A stretch of 64,000 bases of DNA from JAXGMV01 sp040772085. Its GTDB lineage: Bacteria > Chloroflexota > Anaerolineae > Anaerolineales > Anaerolineaceae. Within the stretch, counting starts at the first letter, position 1. The number at the start of each line of letters is the position of its first letter. The stretch lies in NCBI GenBank assembly GCA_040772085.1, contig JAXGYU010000001.1, forward strand, positions 2,604,001-2,668,000, read 5' to 3'. This document shows, piece by piece, positions 7,822 to 15,905 of this stretch. The translations under genes and the position numbers were made by a program. The notes under the pieces were generated by a model, which was not told the origin of the DNA, searched no databases, and saw nothing but the letters and a program-made list of their open reading frames with translations.

Positions 7822-9219
7822 CTATAGACCAAACCACTTGACTAGGTCTTTGGGTTTGATGAGCTCAAGCGTGTAGTGTAAATACGTTTTTGTGACTACC
7901 AGAGCACAGAATACCGAGACCAGCACACCCAGCGAAAGTGTGACCGCGAAACCGCGGACGATGCTGGCGCCGAAGGCGGAGCCAAACCAGAACAGGATGG
8001 CGCTGGTGATCAGCGTCGCGACGTTTGAGTCGCGAATGGAAGGCCAGGCTCGCTTGAAACCGATCTCAAACGCCTGTCCCAGCTTCCTGCCGGCTCGCAG
8101 CTCTTCTTTGAGCCGCTCAAAGATCAGGATGTTGGCATCCAGCGCGCCGCCCGTACTGAGCAGCAGACCCGCGATGCCGGGCAGCGTGAGTGTGACCGGG
8201 ATGAACTTGTAAATTGCCAGCGTGAACAGGCCGTAGGTGATGATTGCCAGGATGGCAACCGCGCCAGGCAGGCGGTAATAGATCAGCATGAAGAGCGAGA
8301 TGATGATAAAGCCGATGATGCCGGCATTCAGACTTTTCTGCAGGGAGTCCTGACCAAGGGTCGGGCCGATGATGCGCGTCTGGGTGATTTTCAGCGGCAC
8401 CGGCAGGGAGCCGTAGCGCAACTGGACGGCCAGCGCGTTCGCGGAATCGACCGTGAACCCGCCCTGGATGATGCTCTGACCATCGGTGATATGGGCATTG
8501 ATGGTCGGCGCAGAAATGACTTTTTTATCGAGCACGATGCCAAGGTATTTGCCCATATTGTTTTTGGTGTACTCGGCGAAGATCTTGGCGCCTTCTGGTT
8601 TCATGGTGATACCGATGTAAGGCCGGCCAAGCTGCTGGTCAATCTGGACCGTCACCTGATTGAGCTGGTCACCGGTCATGATCGTATGCCAGATTTTTTC
8701 CGCCGCGGGCTGCTGAGTAGCGCCTGGGGCGGGGGTAGCGGATCCCGCAGCCTCGGTTGGGGCTGTGGTCGGCGCGGCTTCAGCCGCTGTCATGTACAAG
8801 TCTGTCTTGACAGGGGTGCCTTCTTCAAACCATTGATCGCCGAAATCCACAAATTCAAGCTGACCCTTTTCTTTCAGCACAGCCAGAACTTCTTCAGTAT
8901 TGGTCAGACCGGGGAACTCACCGACGATGCGGTGTTCACCCGCGACCTGAAAGTTAACTTCGCTGACTCCGAGGCCATTACTGCGGTTTTCGAGGATTGT
9001 TTTGGCTGTTTCCATTGTCTGGGCATCAATTGGGGTGCCAGGGGGCAGGTCAGCCTCAAGCAGTACTTGCAGACCACCCTGTAGATCCAGTCCGCGGACG
9101 ACTGTGAGCGGTCGCTGGATGCTGCCAACTTTGATGCCGGGGTTGGATGGCAGGTCAATCCAGACCGCCGCCGCAATCAACACCAGCAGTATGATCACTG
9201 TAACTAATCTGTTCCTCAT
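7822..9219 (-). CDS. secD: Protein translocase subunit SecD
   Basis: A 465-residue membrane protein. The N-terminal helix is followed by RGLDLQGGLQVLLE, the large exported P1 domain, and a C-terminal five-helix bundle with GGALDANILIFERLKEE. The P1 region carries a low-complexity Ala/Pro/Thr insert (about residues 145-170) of the type seen in exported linkers. GGAGG lies eleven bases upstream of the ATG. A TATAAT box at 9274-9279 (minus) precedes a leader of about 48 bases that includes a small 6-bp hairpin at 9248-9263. Confidence 0.95.
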   Translation of the reverse strand: MRNRLVTVIILLVLIAAAVWIDLPSNPGIKVGSIQRPLTVVRGLDLQGGLQVLLEADLPPGTPIDAQTMETAKTILENRSNGLGVSEVNFQVAGEHRIVGEFPGLTNTEEVLAVLKEKGQLEFVDFGDQWFEEGTPVKTDLYMTAAEAAPTTAPTEAAGSATPAPGATQQPAAEKIWHTIMTGDQLNQVTVQIDQQLGRPYIGITMKPEGAKIFAEYTKNNMGKYLGIVLDKKVISAPTINAHITDGQSIIQGGFTVDSANALAVQLRYGSLPVPLKITQTRIIGPTLGQDSLQKSLNAGIIGFIIISLFMLIYYRLPGAVAILAIITYGLFTLAIYKFIPVTLTLPGIAGLLLSTGGALDANILIFERLKEELRAGRKLGQAFEIGFKRAWPSIRDSNVATLITSAILFWFGSAFGASIVRGFAVTLSLGVLVSVFCALVVTKTYLHYTLELIKPKDLVKWFGL

Positions 9220-9273
9220 GCGATGAAGGCCTCCAATTCAAACAAATGCCAGAGTTTTCTGGCGAGTGTAAGG

Positions 9274-9279
9274 ATTATA
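9274..9279 (-). promoter_or_regulatory. -10 element for secD-secF
   Basis: TATAAT on the minus strand, predicted start near 9267 and leader about 48 bases. A 6-bp hairpin (9248-9253 with 9258-9263) sits in the leader. There is no clear -35. Confidence 0.45.
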
Positions 9280-9317
9280 CCCCCATGTAAAATGAGCGAA
9301 CAGGCTCAAAAGGTTAT

Positions 9318-10064
9318 TTAGGAGAAGCTCAACGGGAGGTTGAGCGACAGCCGGCGGATGTTGCGGTTCTCTTTCTGGATGACCCTCAGGACGACGACGC
9401 TCATGTCGTCATGCGGCTGCCCCTGATCCAGCGTGATCGCGTTTTCGAGCAGATTATCAGCGATCATTTGCGCGGTCGGACTTTGCTCTTCCATCAGGGA
9501 TTCGATCAATGTGCAGATATCGTTATCAATACCGAACGCTCTGCCGGCGTGGAAGATCCCGTCAGTGTAGAGGATGATCGTCAGACCAGTCTCGAGCGAC
9601 AGCTCCATGATGTCGGGTTTTATGCTGCGTGAGAGCCCGATTGGATTGTTCGGGCTGGAAATGCATTCCGTGTGCTCGCCGCGCGAAATAAAGATCGGGG
9701 TTGGGTTATTGCGGGAAAGGACGATCGTGCTTGACTGCAGGTCAACGGACAGGATATCGAGGTAGCACGGCGCTTTACCGCTGAAGTCGGTGTAGAGCTT
9801 GTCCGAAGCCGAACGGGCGCTGGCGCCATCGCGGACACCTTCAGCAATCGAGACCATCACCTTGCGTACCACCGAAGCGGAGATCGCTTTTGCCTGCCAG
9901 CCAGTCGTCATGGCATCCGCCACGATTACAGACACACCGCCGCTCGGGCGTTCGATCATTTCAAGCGTGTCACCGCTCTCCTCTGATTCAAACTGCGTGA
10001 TCTTGGAGATGGCGATCTGAATCTCGTAACTTTTCTTCCAGTCAGCGGCGTAGGATGATTTCAT
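9318..10064 (-). CDS. SpoIIE/PP2C-like serine phosphatase
   Basis: A 248-residue protein with the SpoIIE-type PP2C fold. Metal-binding acids are visible in VADAMTTG near the start, YTDGIFHAG in the middle and PHDDMSVVV near the C-terminus. The first motif departs from the usual DGMGHG form. Such phosphatases commonly dephosphorylate anti-sigma antagonists in partner-switch modules, but no RsbW or RsbV homologue is nearby. I chose the ATG at 10064 over upstream options because an extended -10 ends exactly six bases before it, which predicts a leaderless mRNA, and no Shine-Dalgarno is present. The upstream in-frame codons would overlap the PIG-L gene. Confidence 0.8.
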   Translation of the reverse strand: MKSSYAADWKKSYEIQIAISKITQFESEESGDTLEMIERPSGGVSVIVADAMTTGWQAKAISASVVRKVMVSIAEGVRDGASARSASDKLYTDFSGKAPCYLDILSVDLQSSTIVLSRNNPTPIFISRGEHTECISSPNNPIGLSRSIKPDIMELSLETGLTIILYTDGIFHAGRAFGIDNDICTLIESLMEEQSPTAQMIADNLLENAITLDQGQPHDDMSVVVLRVIQKENRNIRRLSLNLPLSFS

Positions 10065-10070
10065 GGAAGT

Positions 10071-10079
10071 ATTATACCA
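10071..10079 (-). promoter_or_regulatory. Extended -10 promoter predicting a leaderless phosphatase mRNA
   Basis: On minus, TGG is followed by TATAAT, then six bases, then ATG. With standard -12/-7 placement the first transcribed base is the A of the ATG at 10064. There is no ribosome-binding site. Confidence 0.65.
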
Positions 10080-10080
10080 A

Positions 10081-10845
10081 TTAACGGCGGGAGTCCGCGC
10101 TTTCAGGCTGGTCGCGTTTTTCCCACTCCTCATCGGAGCGCAGCGTGATCACCCGGAATGCTTCCGCGTAGGTCATTTCCTTGCCGGCAGCCCGCTTGCT
10201 GGCGGTTTCACGCACGTGCGGATCGGGGTCCCAGTCCTTCATCTGGCTCTTATGCTCGCGCAGGGCGGCGACCTTCAGGTCGATGGTCTCATCGATACTG
10301 ATGAAGGTGTCCACATGATCCCAGCCGGAGACGTACACTTTTCGCGGCTTGAACGGCTTCAGGCCTTCGAGCTCCAGTTCCTCGAACATCTGACGCTGAC
10401 CGGCTGCCGGAAAGATGGCATCAACGGCTGCCAGTGCGGTGGCGCGATGGTCAGGATGATTAATGTAGTCCCGGCTGGTCCACAGGATGGCCGGGTCACC
10501 GCAGATGATCACCTCAGGACGAAAGTCGCGGATCTCACGCACAATCTTCTTGCGCAGCTCCATGGTCGCCTGTACCATGCCATCAGGTTCGTGCAGGAAG
10601 CTGACATCATCCACACCGCCGACGGCTGCGGCAGCCATACTCTCCACCTCGCGGATCGCGGCTGTTTCAGCCCGGCTGAGCACCGGTACATTGATGCCGG
10701 CATCGCCGCTGGTTGCCAGAACATAGCGGATTCTCGCGCCGGCCTTTCGCCAGCGGAAGAGGGTACCCGCGCAACTGAATTCAATATCATCAGGGTGAGC
10801 CATCACAGCCATCGCTGATTCGGGGATGTAAATGCCACTGACCAT
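10081..10845 (-). CDS. PIG-L/LmbE family zinc-dependent deacetylase
   Basis: A 254-residue protein. The family zinc motif AHPDD is at residues 16-20, and the later NHPDHRAT segment supplies the third ligand region. The family removes N-acetyl groups from sugar conjugates (for example GlcNAc-inositol or bacillithiol and mycothiol precursors). The substrate here is unknown. AGGAG lies seven bases before the ATG. The promoter is well formed (-35 TTGCAT, 17-bp spacer, -10 TAGAAT) and lies back to back with the exonuclease III promoter. Confidence 0.9.
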   Translation of the reverse strand: MVSGIYIPESAMAVMAHPDDIEFSCAGTLFRWRKAGARIRYVLATSGDAGINVPVLSRAETAAIREVESMAAAAVGGVDDVSFLHEPDGMVQATMELRKKIVREIRDFRPEVIICGDPAILWTSRDYINHPDHRATALAAVDAIFPAAGQRQMFEELELEGLKPFKPRKVYVSGWDHVDTFISIDETIDLKVAALREHKSQMKDWDPDPHVRETASKRAAGKEMTYAEAFRVITLRSDEEWEKRDQPESADSRR

Positions 10846-10872
10846 TTCTCGCTCCTAAACAGAATAGCTAAC

Positions 10873-10901
10873 ATTCTACTGCCAACAGCAGGTCAATGCA
10901 A
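10873..10901 (-). promoter_or_regulatory. Promoter of the PIG-L gene
   Basis: On minus: -35 TTGCAT (10896-10901), 17-bp spacer, -10 TAGAAT (10873-10878). Its -35 is one base from the -35 of the divergent exonuclease gene. Confidence 0.65.
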
Positions 10902-10902
10902 A

Positions 10903-10931
10903 TTGCGTCAGCCTGCCGATTTGATTACAAT
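10903..10931 (+). promoter_or_regulatory. Promoter of the exonuclease III gene
   Basis: -35 TTGCGT (10903-10908), 17-bp spacer, -10 TACAAT (10926-10931). The predicted start is near 10938. Confidence 0.6.
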
Positions 10932-10968
10932 GGTGACGAAGGACAAATGAATAACGCAGGAGGCGGAC

Positions 10969-11739
10969 ATGGTCAAGTTAATGTCGTGGAATGTCAATGG
11001 TTTGCGGGCAGTTTATAAAAAGGGTCTTTTTACTGAGGTGCTCAAAGAACAACCAGACATCATCTGCATTCAGGAAACCAAAATGCAGGAAGATCAGATG
11101 CCGCCGGAGCTGGTCGAACAATTACCCGACTATGAAATTAACCTGGCATCCGCCGAGCGCAAGGGCTACAGCGGTGTCGGTACCTTCTCGAAGCTGAAAT
11201 CAAAAAGCGTCCGTAAAGGATTTGGCAGCGGCAGGTTCGATACCGAGGGCCGGGTGCTGATTAATGAGTTTGACGATTTTACGCTCTTCAACATCTACTA
11301 TCCGAACGGCAAGGCTTCCAGTGAGCGCCTGCAGTACAAACTGGATTTCTATGACTTCTTCCTCGATTATGTTGAGAAGCTCAGGATGGAGGGCAAGAAC
11401 CTGGTGATCTGCGGCGATGTCAATACAGCGCATAAGGAGATTGACCTGGCGCGTCCCAGGGACAACGAGACAGTTTCCGGTTTTCTGCCGATAGAGCGCG
11501 AATGGATGGACAAGTTTGTCGGCGCGGGCTATGTTGACACGCTGCGCAAGTTCAAGCCCGACCCGCACATCTATACCTGGTGGGATATGAAATCAGGCGC
11601 GCGCGCCCGTAACGTCGGCTGGCGGATTGATTATTTCTATGTCAATCAGGAATTTGAGGATAAAGTAATTGAGGCAACGGTCCTCCCGGATTATCTGGGA
11701 TCCGACCATTGCCCCATCACATTAACGCTGGATATCTGA
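10969..11739 (+). CDS. xth: Exodeoxyribonuclease III / AP endonuclease
   Basis: A 256-residue enzyme of the ExoIII/APE family that cuts at abasic sites and trims 3' ends during base excision repair. Motifs run in family order: SWNVNGLRA at the N-terminus, Glu in QETKM, the GDVNTAHKEIDL segment with catalytic Asp and Asn, and the C-terminal GSDHCPI carrying Asp-His. Length is normal. AGGAGG lies upstream of the ATG. It converges with dcd, leaving only five bases between stops. Confidence 0.96.
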   Translation: MVKLMSWNVNGLRAVYKKGLFTEVLKEQPDIICIQETKMQEDQMPPELVEQLPDYEINLASAERKGYSGVGTFSKLKSKSVRKGFGSGRFDTEGRVLINEFDDFTLFNIYYPNGKASSERLQYKLDFYDFFLDYVEKLRMEGKNLVICGDVNTAHKEIDLARPRDNETVSGFLPIEREWMDKFVGAGYVDTLRKFKPDPHIYTWWDMKSGARARNVGWRIDYFYVNQEFEDKVIEATVLPDYLGSDHCPITLTLDI

Positions 11740-11744
11740 CGAGA

Positions 11745-12299
11745 TTAGATCTTCGGCAGGATGATGCGATCCTGGTGCTGGTACTTGCCTTTGCGGTCTG
11801 CATAGGAGACCATGCACTCTTCTTCAGCACCGAGGAAAATGACCTGGGCGATGCCTTCATTGGCGTAAATCTTCGCCGGCAACGGTGTCGTGTTGGAGAT
11901 CTCCAGGGTCACATAGCCTTCCCATTCGGGCTCAAAGGGCGTGACGTTGACGATGATGCCGCAGCGCGCGTAGGTGCTTTTGCCGACGCACAGTGTCAGG
12001 ACTTCACGCGGGATGCGGAAGTACTCGACCGTGCGGGCAAGCGCGAAGGAGTTGGGCGGGATGATGCAAACCTCGCCTTTGAAATCGATCATCGAGCGCG
12101 GATCGAAATTCTTCGGATCAACGATCGCGGAGAAAACATTGGTGAAAATCTTGAATTCGTCGGCGACGCGGATGTCATAACCATAGGAAGACACACCGTA
12201 GGAAATCACGTTTTCCCTGACCTGTGCCTCGACAAATGGTTCGATCATGCGATTTTTAGTTGCCTGCTCAATGATCCAGCGATCTGATTTTAATGACAT
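11745..12299 (-). CDS. dcd: dCTP deaminase
   Basis: A 184-residue enzyme that deaminates dCTP to dUTP for thymidylate synthesis. The core KSTYARCG and the catalytic Glu in EPEWEGYVTLEISN are intact, and the C-terminal GIAQVIF strand is present. GGAGGA lies six bases before the ATG. It lies 21 bases after the M23 lipoprotein gene, so ftcD, the lipoprotein and dcd read as one minus-strand operon. I cannot tell whether it also hydrolyses dUTP, as some relatives do. Confidence 0.95.
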   Translation of the reverse strand: MSLKSDRWIIEQATKNRMIEPFVEAQVRENVISYGVSSYGYDIRVADEFKIFTNVFSAIVDPKNFDPRSMIDFKGEVCIIPPNSFALARTVEYFRIPREVLTLCVGKSTYARCGIIVNVTPFEPEWEGYVTLEISNTTPLPAKIYANEGIAQVIFLGAEEECMVSYADRKGKYQHQDRIILPKI

Positions 12300-12320
12300 G
12301 CCCCGTCCTCCGGTTTGTTT

Positions 12321-13343
12321 TTATTGTTTTCCGAGCAAAATTTCTAGAGGCACCAGGGTCATTTTGCCGGATTCGATCACGATCTCCTGCGGATAAACCC
12401 TGCCGCCAAAATTTATCTTGAAAAGGTACCTGCCTGGTCGCAACTCGGCGCTGACACCCAGGTCTCCGATCACCGCATCCGTGTTCGTACCTTCGTCGTA
12501 GGTGATGCCGTACGTAATCCCTCCCGGCGCAGTCAGTTTTTCAAGGTTATAACCCAGTCGTGCCGTTGCTGCCGTGAGATCACCTTGAATGACTAGGGTG
12601 CCGGTTTCGATCCCCGCTATTTTATCAAAGAATGGCTGGATCATCAGCAGCGGGTTCACCGCCCGCTGAAAATCGTTTTCACCGGGACGCACCTCGAAAT
12701 GCAGGTGACTGCCAGTCGCTGAACCGCTCTGTCCGACCTTGCCAACCACTGTGCCCGCCTTGACCTTCTGCCCCTTCCTGACATTCAGCTCGAGCAGGTG
12801 CCCGTAGAGGGTATAGACCGGCGCTTCCCGCCCGCTGACCTGGTGCTGAATGATGACGGTGTTGCCGTAAAAGAAGTAGTACAACCCAACTTTGGTGTCC
12901 TTGTCGGAGCCTGCGAAAACCACCTGTCCATCGGCCACGGCACGCACTGGCGTGCCGGCTTTGTTCTGAAACTCCACCCCGGTGTGCAGGTCGCGCTTCC
13001 CGGTCTGACTTGAGCCGAACGGATAGCTAGGATCGACCGGCAGGTGGAATACGTCATTGATCGGGTAGATGAAAGGGAAGAGAGGCTCGACGATGCAATA
13101 GGCTTCATCGCAGTCATAATCGACCGCGGGGATTACCGCAGTCGGACTCGCGCTAGGCGTGAGGGCGGCAGCCGTAGCGATTGGGACCGACGTCGCAGTA
13201 CTCGCCTGCGTCGCGGTAGGTTGCGGCGTGGATGTGTCTGACACCTCCGCCGGGATGGTCTGTGTGATTGGTTGTGGCGCGCACCCGCTGAAGATCAGGA
13301 TGGCTGCCAAAGCAATGGCAGCCATCGACTTGACTCGTATCAA
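12321..13343 (-). CDS. M23-family peptidase lipoprotein
   Basis: A 340-residue exported protein. A short basic n-region and hydrophobic stretch end in the lipobox FSGC (Cys21). A Ser/Thr/Pro-rich linker follows (about 25-70), then the LytM/M23 domain with His120, the YGHL motif (His182) and HLHFEV (His213/His215). The position usually filled by a zinc-binding Asp (HxxxD) holds Glu124. M23 enzymes cut peptidoglycan cross-bridges or serve as inactive activators of amidases. The start is a TTG at 13343 overlapping the ftcD stop, chosen because it preserves the basic n-region. An ATG six codons later is possible. The C-terminal 100 residues are unassigned. Confidence 0.87.
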   Translation of the reverse strand: MIRVKSMAAIALAAILIFSGCAPQPITQTIPAEVSDTSTPQPTATQASTATSVPIATAAALTPSASPTAVIPAVDYDCDEAYCIVEPLFPFIYPINDVFHLPVDPSYPFGSSQTGKRDLHTGVEFQNKAGTPVRAVADGQVVFAGSDKDTKVGLYYFFYGNTVIIQHQVSGREAPVYTLYGHLLELNVRKGQKVKAGTVVGKVGQSGSATGSHLHFEVRPGENDFQRAVNPLLMIQPFFDKIAGIETGTLVIQGDLTAATARLGYNLEKLTAPGGITYGITYDEGTNTDAVIGDLGVSAELRPGRYLFKINFGGRVYPQEIVIESGKMTLVPLEILLGKQ

Positions 13344-14893
13344 AGGGGTTTCATCTCCGCGCGCTGCTCGAGATGAACGCGGACTTCTGTTTCAATAGCT
13401 CTCGCCTGTTCCTCCAGCTTGGACAGTTGCAGGCGGTAGTTGCTGACCAGCGCGGGGTCCTCGATTGACTGAAGGTTGATTTGAACGTTTAAACCCGCGG
13501 CTGTCATAGCAGCTTTGGCGAGAAAAACGCCCGCGGCGCCGTCGGAGATTGAATTCAGGTTGCCGACCTCCACAACGTCCTTCGCCAGCTCCATGATCCT
13601 GACCGCCAGCCTTGCGACCTTCAAGGGCACCTCAGTCGCGCCAATCATGAATTCTTCGATTTTCGCCTTGCGGAAAGCCAATTGCTCATCCGTTTCCTTC
13701 GGCAGTTTGTAGGCTTCCATGATCCGTGAGAAAGCGACAGCGTCCTCGTCGGTCAGGGTTTTCAATTCTTCCTTGAGCGGGATGACTTCATCTAGGATGC
13801 TCCACATATGCGCTTCGTGTTCAGCATATTTCTTCCTGCCGACAGTCAGACGTGCCATCATGGCGACCAGTCCGGCTGCTTCGGCAGCGGTAAAGGCCGC
13901 GGCGGCACCGCCGCCCGGTGTGGCGTCGCCGGTTGAGAGCGCGTCAATGAACGAAAACTTGTCCGGAATGTCTGTCTTGCCGGCTGCGTCTGGCTGGGAG
14001 ACCTTGAACAGGCGCTGCTCGAGGATCTGCTCGGTTGAGAATCCGTCCAGTTGCAGGTACCATGCGGCTGCATCAACCAGCGCCTGCTGCGGGATCAGCC
14101 CGACCAGCTCGGTATGGGTGACCATCACGCCATAATGCTGCGCTTCCCGGCGGATCATCTCGATCACACGCGCGACGGGTGATTTGGTGAAGTTGGTCAG
14201 GTTCATCGAGACCTGAGCCTGACCGTCAACCAGCAAGCCGAGCGCTTTGACAAAGCGCATGCCGCCGGTTGAGAAGCGCACGGCGCGGGCGATGTTCTGG
14301 GCAATCTTGACATCGCCGGTGGAGAGGTAAGCGTTGAAGGCGACCAGAGCATGACGGGCGCCGATCACCGTCGCGCCGGCAGGGGAAACCTGTGAGGGGC
14401 CAAAATCCGGTTTGCGTTCCGGGTTGGTTGCGATTTCTTCTTTCAGCAATTCATATTCGCCGCGGCGGATGTCTTCCAGGTTCTTGCGGGTTGGAATTGC
14501 GGCCGCTTCTTCGTATAGATATACAGGAATGTGCAATTCCTCGCCGACTTTATGTCCCAACTTGCGAGCCAGTTCGATGCACTCCAACATGCTGATGTCG
14601 CTGATTGGTACAAAAGGTACGACATCCGTAGCCCCCAGGCGCGGGTGAGCGCCGGTATGCTGATCGAGATCAATCAGCTTGGCTGCGGTCGCAATGGCAT
14701 TGAATGACGCGTCAAAAATCGCTTCGGGGCTGCCGATCATGGTCACGACGGTGCGGTTGTGGTCCAGATCTGAATGCTGGTCAAGGATGTAGACACCGGG
14801 AACGCTCTCAATGGCGTCGGTGATCGCCTTGACAACTTCGGGACGTCGGGCTTCTGAGAAATTGGGAATACATTCGACAAGCGGATTTGGCAT
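13340..14893 (-). CDS. ftcD: Fused glutamate formimidoyltransferase / formimidoyl-THF cyclodeaminase
   Basis: A 517-residue two-domain enzyme. Residues 1 to about 300 form the formimidoyltransferase, with the catalytic region HTGAHPRLGATD. From about 315 to the end is the cyclodeaminase, with GDATPGGGAAAAF and LAKAAMTAAGLNVQ. It transfers the formimino group from formiminoglutamate to tetrahydrofolate and releases ammonia, linking histidine breakdown to one-carbon metabolism. The fusion is like the animal enzyme; many bacteria carry the two parts separately. AGAGGT sits upstream of the ATG. No other histidine-degradation gene is nearby. Confidence 0.93.
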   Translation of the reverse strand: MPNPLVECIPNFSEARRPEVVKAITDAIESVPGVYILDQHSDLDHNRTVVTMIGSPEAIFDASFNAIATAAKLIDLDQHTGAHPRLGATDVVPFVPISDISMLECIELARKLGHKVGEELHIPVYLYEEAAAIPTRKNLEDIRRGEYELLKEEIATNPERKPDFGPSQVSPAGATVIGARHALVAFNAYLSTGDVKIAQNIARAVRFSTGGMRFVKALGLLVDGQAQVSMNLTNFTKSPVARVIEMIRREAQHYGVMVTHTELVGLIPQQALVDAAAWYLQLDGFSTEQILEQRLFKVSQPDAAGKTDIPDKFSFIDALSTGDATPGGGAAAAFTAAEAAGLVAMMARLTVGRKKYAEHEAHMWSILDEVIPLKEELKTLTDEDAVAFSRIMEAYKLPKETDEQLAFRKAKIEEFMIGATEVPLKVARLAVRIMELAKDVVEVGNLNSISDGAAGVFLAKAAMTAAGLNVQINLQSIEDPALVSNYRLQLSKLEEQARAIETEVRVHLEQRAEMKPL

Positions 14894-14894
14894 T

Positions 14895-14923
14895 TTGACC
14901 TCTCTGGCTTGAAATGGGATAAT
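14895..14923 (+). promoter_or_regulatory. Promoter of the YedK/HMCES gene
   Basis: -35 TTGACC (14895-14900), 17-bp spacer, -10 GATAAT (14918-14923) with TGG directly before it (extended -10). The predicted start is near 14930. Confidence 0.7.
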
Positions 14924-14927
14924 TATA
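14922..14927 (-). promoter_or_regulatory. -10 element for the ftcD operon, overlapping the divergent -10
   Basis: TATAAT on minus shares two bases with the plus-strand GATAAT box at 14918-14923. The predicted start is near 14915, with a 22-base leader containing AGAGGT. Confidence 0.5.
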
Positions 14928-14964
14928 CTTGAGATGATCTTGACGCCCTCGGACAGGAGATGAA

Positions 14965-15645
14965 ATGTGCGGACGATTTACGCTCACGCTCGAAGAATCG
15001 GTGCTGCGCCAGCAGTTGGAATTGATCAATGTTCCCGTTGACTGGCTGCCGCGCTACAACATTTCGCCCAGCCAGCGCATCCTGACTCAAACCCGCATGG
15101 ACGGCACGCTGGACTGGATGAACTGGGGCTTGCTGCCTTTTTATCTCAAGGAATTTGACAAGAATAAGGGTCTGATTAATGCCCGCGGTGAGACGGTCGA
15201 TGAGAAAGTGACTTTCAAACAATCCTTCCAGCAGCGGCGCTGCCTGATTCCCGCTGACGGATTCTATGAGTGGAAGCGGTCGAAGGACAAGAAGGTGCCC
15301 TCGACACCTTTTTACTTCCGGCGCACGAATGGCGAACCCTTCTACTTCGCTGGCATCTGGGACAAATGGCAGCGCGACGAATCGCTGGAGCCTTACTATA
15401 GCTGCGCGCTGCTGACGACCCTGCCGAATGAAATCGTCAGCGATGTCCATGACCGCATGCCGGTGATGCTTCTGCCTGAGAATGCGCATCTCTGGCTGGA
15501 CGAGGCGTCTGACGAGGCGCACAAGGCGCTGCTCGTGCCTTTCCCGGCGGAGCTGATGGTCAAGTACCCGGTCTCGCGGGCTGTGAATAGTCCGGCGGTT
15601 GATGACCCCGGGCTGGTCGAGCCGGCGCTTTCGTTATTCAATTAA
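14965..15645 (+). CDS. yedK: HMCES/YedK-type abasic-site crosslinking protein (SRAP family)
   Basis: A 226-residue protein. Cys2, exposed after Met removal, forms the covalent link to abasic sites in single-stranded DNA. The other active-site residues are visible: Asn72 in LINARGE, Glu102 in DGFYEWK and His162 in DVHDRMPV. Length is typical. AGGAG lies just upstream of the ATG. It is transcribed divergently from ftcD with overlapping promoters and sits near the exonuclease III gene in a loose DNA-repair neighbourhood. Confidence 0.95.
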   Translation: MCGRFTLTLEESVLRQQLELINVPVDWLPRYNISPSQRILTQTRMDGTLDWMNWGLLPFYLKEFDKNKGLINARGETVDEKVTFKQSFQQRRCLIPADGFYEWKRSKDKKVPSTPFYFRRTNGEPFYFAGIWDKWQRDESLEPYYSCALLTTLPNEIVSDVHDRMPVMLLPENAHLWLDEASDEAHKALLVPFPAELMVKYPVSRAVNSPAVDDPGLVEPALSLFN

Positions 15646-15660
15646 TTGAAAAAGAAAGTC

Positions 15661-15690
15661 TTGACCAAAATAAAAAGGCAATGATAGAAT
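15661..15690 (+). promoter_or_regulatory. Promoter of tRNA-Glu
   Basis: -35 TTGACC (15661-15666), 18-bp spacer, -10 TAGAAT (15685-15690) with TGA directly before it. The predicted start is a few bases before the mature 5' end. Confidence 0.7.
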
Positions 15691-15702
15691 AGCCGCTTAC
15701 AT

Positions 15703-15775
15703 GCCCCCATCGTCTAGGGGACCAGGACGCAGCCCTTTCAAGGCTAAAACGCGAGTTCGAATCTCGCTGGGGGCA
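15703..15775 (+). tRNA. tRNA-Glu (anticodon TTC)
   Basis: A 7-bp acceptor stem GCCCCCA with TGGGGGC (15703-15709 with 15768-15774) and discriminator A. The D arm contains TCTAGGGGACCAGGA, the anticodon loop CTTTCAA (anticodon TTC at 15737-15739), and the T arm GTTCGAATC. The outermost anticodon-stem pair looks like a C-A mismatch. CCA is not encoded. Confidence 0.95.
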
Positions 15776-15787
15776 TCAGTACGGTTG

Positions 15788-15813
15788 ACCACTTGCTTGT
15801 GCAGGTGGTTTTC
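15788..15813 (+). terminator. Terminator of tRNA-Glu
   Basis: A 9-bp stem with one G-T pair (15788-15796 with 15801-15809) and a T-rich tail beginning 15809. Confidence 0.8.
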
Positions 15814-15868
15814 TTTTCTCCGGGCATCATCCTGAATAGAGGTTATTCTACGAACGCCCAGGCTGTTA

Positions 15869-15874
15869 TATAAT
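15869..15874 (+). promoter_or_regulatory. -10 element for the RelA/SpoT-like gene
   Basis: TATAAT with predicted start near 15881, about 25 bases before the ATG at 15906. There is no clear -35 and no clear ribosome site in the leader. Confidence 0.45.
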
Positions 15875-15905
15875 CAGCGCAATCTCTTGATTGACGGATA
15901 CTCCT

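Noticed and set aside
8690..8780. Ala/Pro/Thr-rich insert in SecD read as a possible frameshift
   Set aside because: The frame is continuous and conserved motifs continue on both sides; similar low-complexity linkers occur in other exported proteins of this window.
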